64,000 nt of DNA from contig JAIBBZ010000013.1 of assembly GCA_019694435.1 (NCBI GenBank), positions 62,001 to 126,000 of the forward strand, written 5' to 3'. The notes below the pieces were generated by a model that did no database searches, had not been told where the DNA came from, and saw only the letters and a list, made by a program, of their open reading frames with translations. Origin of the DNA: Pirellulales bacterium (GTDB lineage Bacteria > Planctomycetota > Planctomycetia > Pirellulales > JAEUIK01). This document shows positions 63,255-64,000 of the stretch, piece after piece (the first letter of the stretch is position 1; every line of letters begins with the position of its first letter). The position numbers and the translations under genes are program-made.

Positions 63255-64000
63255 ATGCCCGGCATCACTCCCATCCCGTCGACCCGAATCAGCGACCAGT
63301 TGGTGCGCCAACGGTTGCTCACGCAAGTCCAGGTCGATCAGGCGGCGCTGCTGCGCATCCAGAGCCAGGTGAGCACGGGCCGGCGGATCGAAACGCCCAG
63401 CGACGACGCCCCCGCCGCTCTGCGGGCGGTCCAGCTGCAGCGACTGCTCGAGCGCAGCGGCCAGGTGCAGACGAATCTCAAGACCAATCAGAGCTACTTG
63501 TCGGCCAGCGACACGGCGCTGGGCAATGTTTCGACGCAATTGACTGCGATCCGCGGGACTGCCATTTCGGTCGTCGGTTCGACAGCCACGGATGCCGAGC
63601 GCCAGGCGGCCGCCATCGAGGTCGACCGCGCGCTGCAGCAACTGGTCGATATCGGCAACCACCGTTTCCGCGGGCGGGCGCTGTTTGCCGGTGGAAATCC
63701 CACGATCACTCCGTACGAGCACTCCGGCGGCACGGTCCGGTACGCAGGCGACGAGGTCAAGCTGCAGAGCTATTCGGACCTCGACCTGCTGTTCGACACG
63801 AACCTGCACGGCGTGGAAGTCTTCGGCGGCCTGTCCGACCAGGTGATCAGCGTCGCCAATTTCAATCCGTCGATTACGCTCGACACCAAACTGGCCGACT
63901 TGCGCGGCGGGCAGGGCATCACGCCGGGCAGCGTCTCGGTCTCCGATGGCACTTCGACCAGGCTGGTCGACCTCACCAAGGCGGAGACCGTGGGCGACAT
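63255..64000 (+). CDS. flgL: Flagellar hook-associated protein FlgL, 3' end beyond window
   Basis: The frame opens MPGITPIPSTRISDQLVRQR and continues RIQSQVSTGRRIETPSDDAPAALRAVQL, the N-terminal flagellin/HAP3 signature. It runs to the right edge without a stop, giving about 248 residues. It follows flgK by 3 bp. HAP3 (FlgL) links the junction to the filament. A flagellin gene itself would look similar, but the position after flgK favours FlgL. Confidence 0.9.
   Translation, partial: MPGITPIPSTRISDQLVRQRLLTQVQVDQAALLRIQSQVSTGRRIETPSDDAPAALRAVQLQRLLERSGQVQTNLKTNQSYLSASDTALGNVSTQLTAIRGTAISVVGSTATDAERQAAAIEVDRALQQLVDIGNHRFRGRALFAGGNPTITPYEHSGGTVRYAGDEVKLQSYSDLDLLFDTNLHGVEVFGGLSDQVISVANFNPSITLDTKLADLRGGQGITPGSVSVSDGTSTRLVDLTKAETVGD

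Overview
The window reads as a chromosomal segment of a high-GC planctomycete, most likely from the Pirellulales (Pirellulaceae-like). This is an inference from gene content and style. Small zinc-ribbon proteins, a futalosine-type menaquinone pathway (mqnA/mqnC), many secreted or lipoprotein-anchored proteins of unknown function, a PadR/'permease-prefix' pair and the flagellar order flgF-G-A-H-I-J-N-K-L behind a sigma-54 promoter all fit that group. Genes are densely packed in short same-strand runs, many joined by 4-bp ATGA or GTGA stop/start overlaps. I saw no rRNA, insertion sequence, phage gene or CRISPR array. The window is core chromosome rather than an obvious mobile island.

Layout. 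1-9.6 kb: a truncated integral membrane protein, tRNA-Val, a glycosyltransferase-39/TPR fusion facing a TPR membrane protein, a TIM-barrel sugar epimerase, a hotdog thioesterase, a tandem-ACT protein, two divergent zinc-ribbon proteins and a secreted esterase. 9.7-19.5 kb: a nucleoside 2-deoxyribosyltransferase-like/HD-phosphohydrolase pair, an SGNH hydrolase with an overlapping 41-residue membrane microprotein, a split glutamine-dependent NAD synthetase (nitrilase + NadE), a cysteine-less redoxin lipoprotein, aspS, and a PadR-regulated pair with a CTAGGGGA operator. 19.5-32 kb: miaA, hisE-hisG, an amidohydrolase, a NatA/NatB-CPBP ABC system, mqnC-mqnA and a second ABC exporter with an anchored accessory protein.

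32-41 kb: an atypical cyclophilin lipoprotein, several small or hypothetical proteins, an AT-richer stretch at about 34.25-34.8 kb, msrP, and an operon running hypothetical secreted protein - PQQ-type beta-propeller - aroA - msrP, then a sialidase-like secreted protein and tRNA-Lys. 41-55.6 kb: an FAD-dependent CrtI-like oxidoreductase paired with a DUF3556 membrane protein, a GNAT acetyltransferase, a histidine kinase whose catalytic core precedes three PAS domains, a SAM methyltransferase, a membrane-anchored Cys phosphatase, an acyl-CoA synthetase, an LptF/LptG permease, an aminotransferase, and comF-like + hemC.

55.8-64 kb is a flagellar operon (rod, P-ring, L-ring, chaperone and hook-filament junction genes), preceded by a consensus sigma-54 element (TGGCACG-N4-TTGCT) and running off the right edge inside flgL. 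The best candidates for something undescribed are the PadR/prefix-fusion module, the inverted-order histidine kinase, the deoxyribosyltransferase-HD pair, the SGNH/microprotein pair, and the AT-rich stretch at 34.3-34.8 kb. None is proven here to be a new system.
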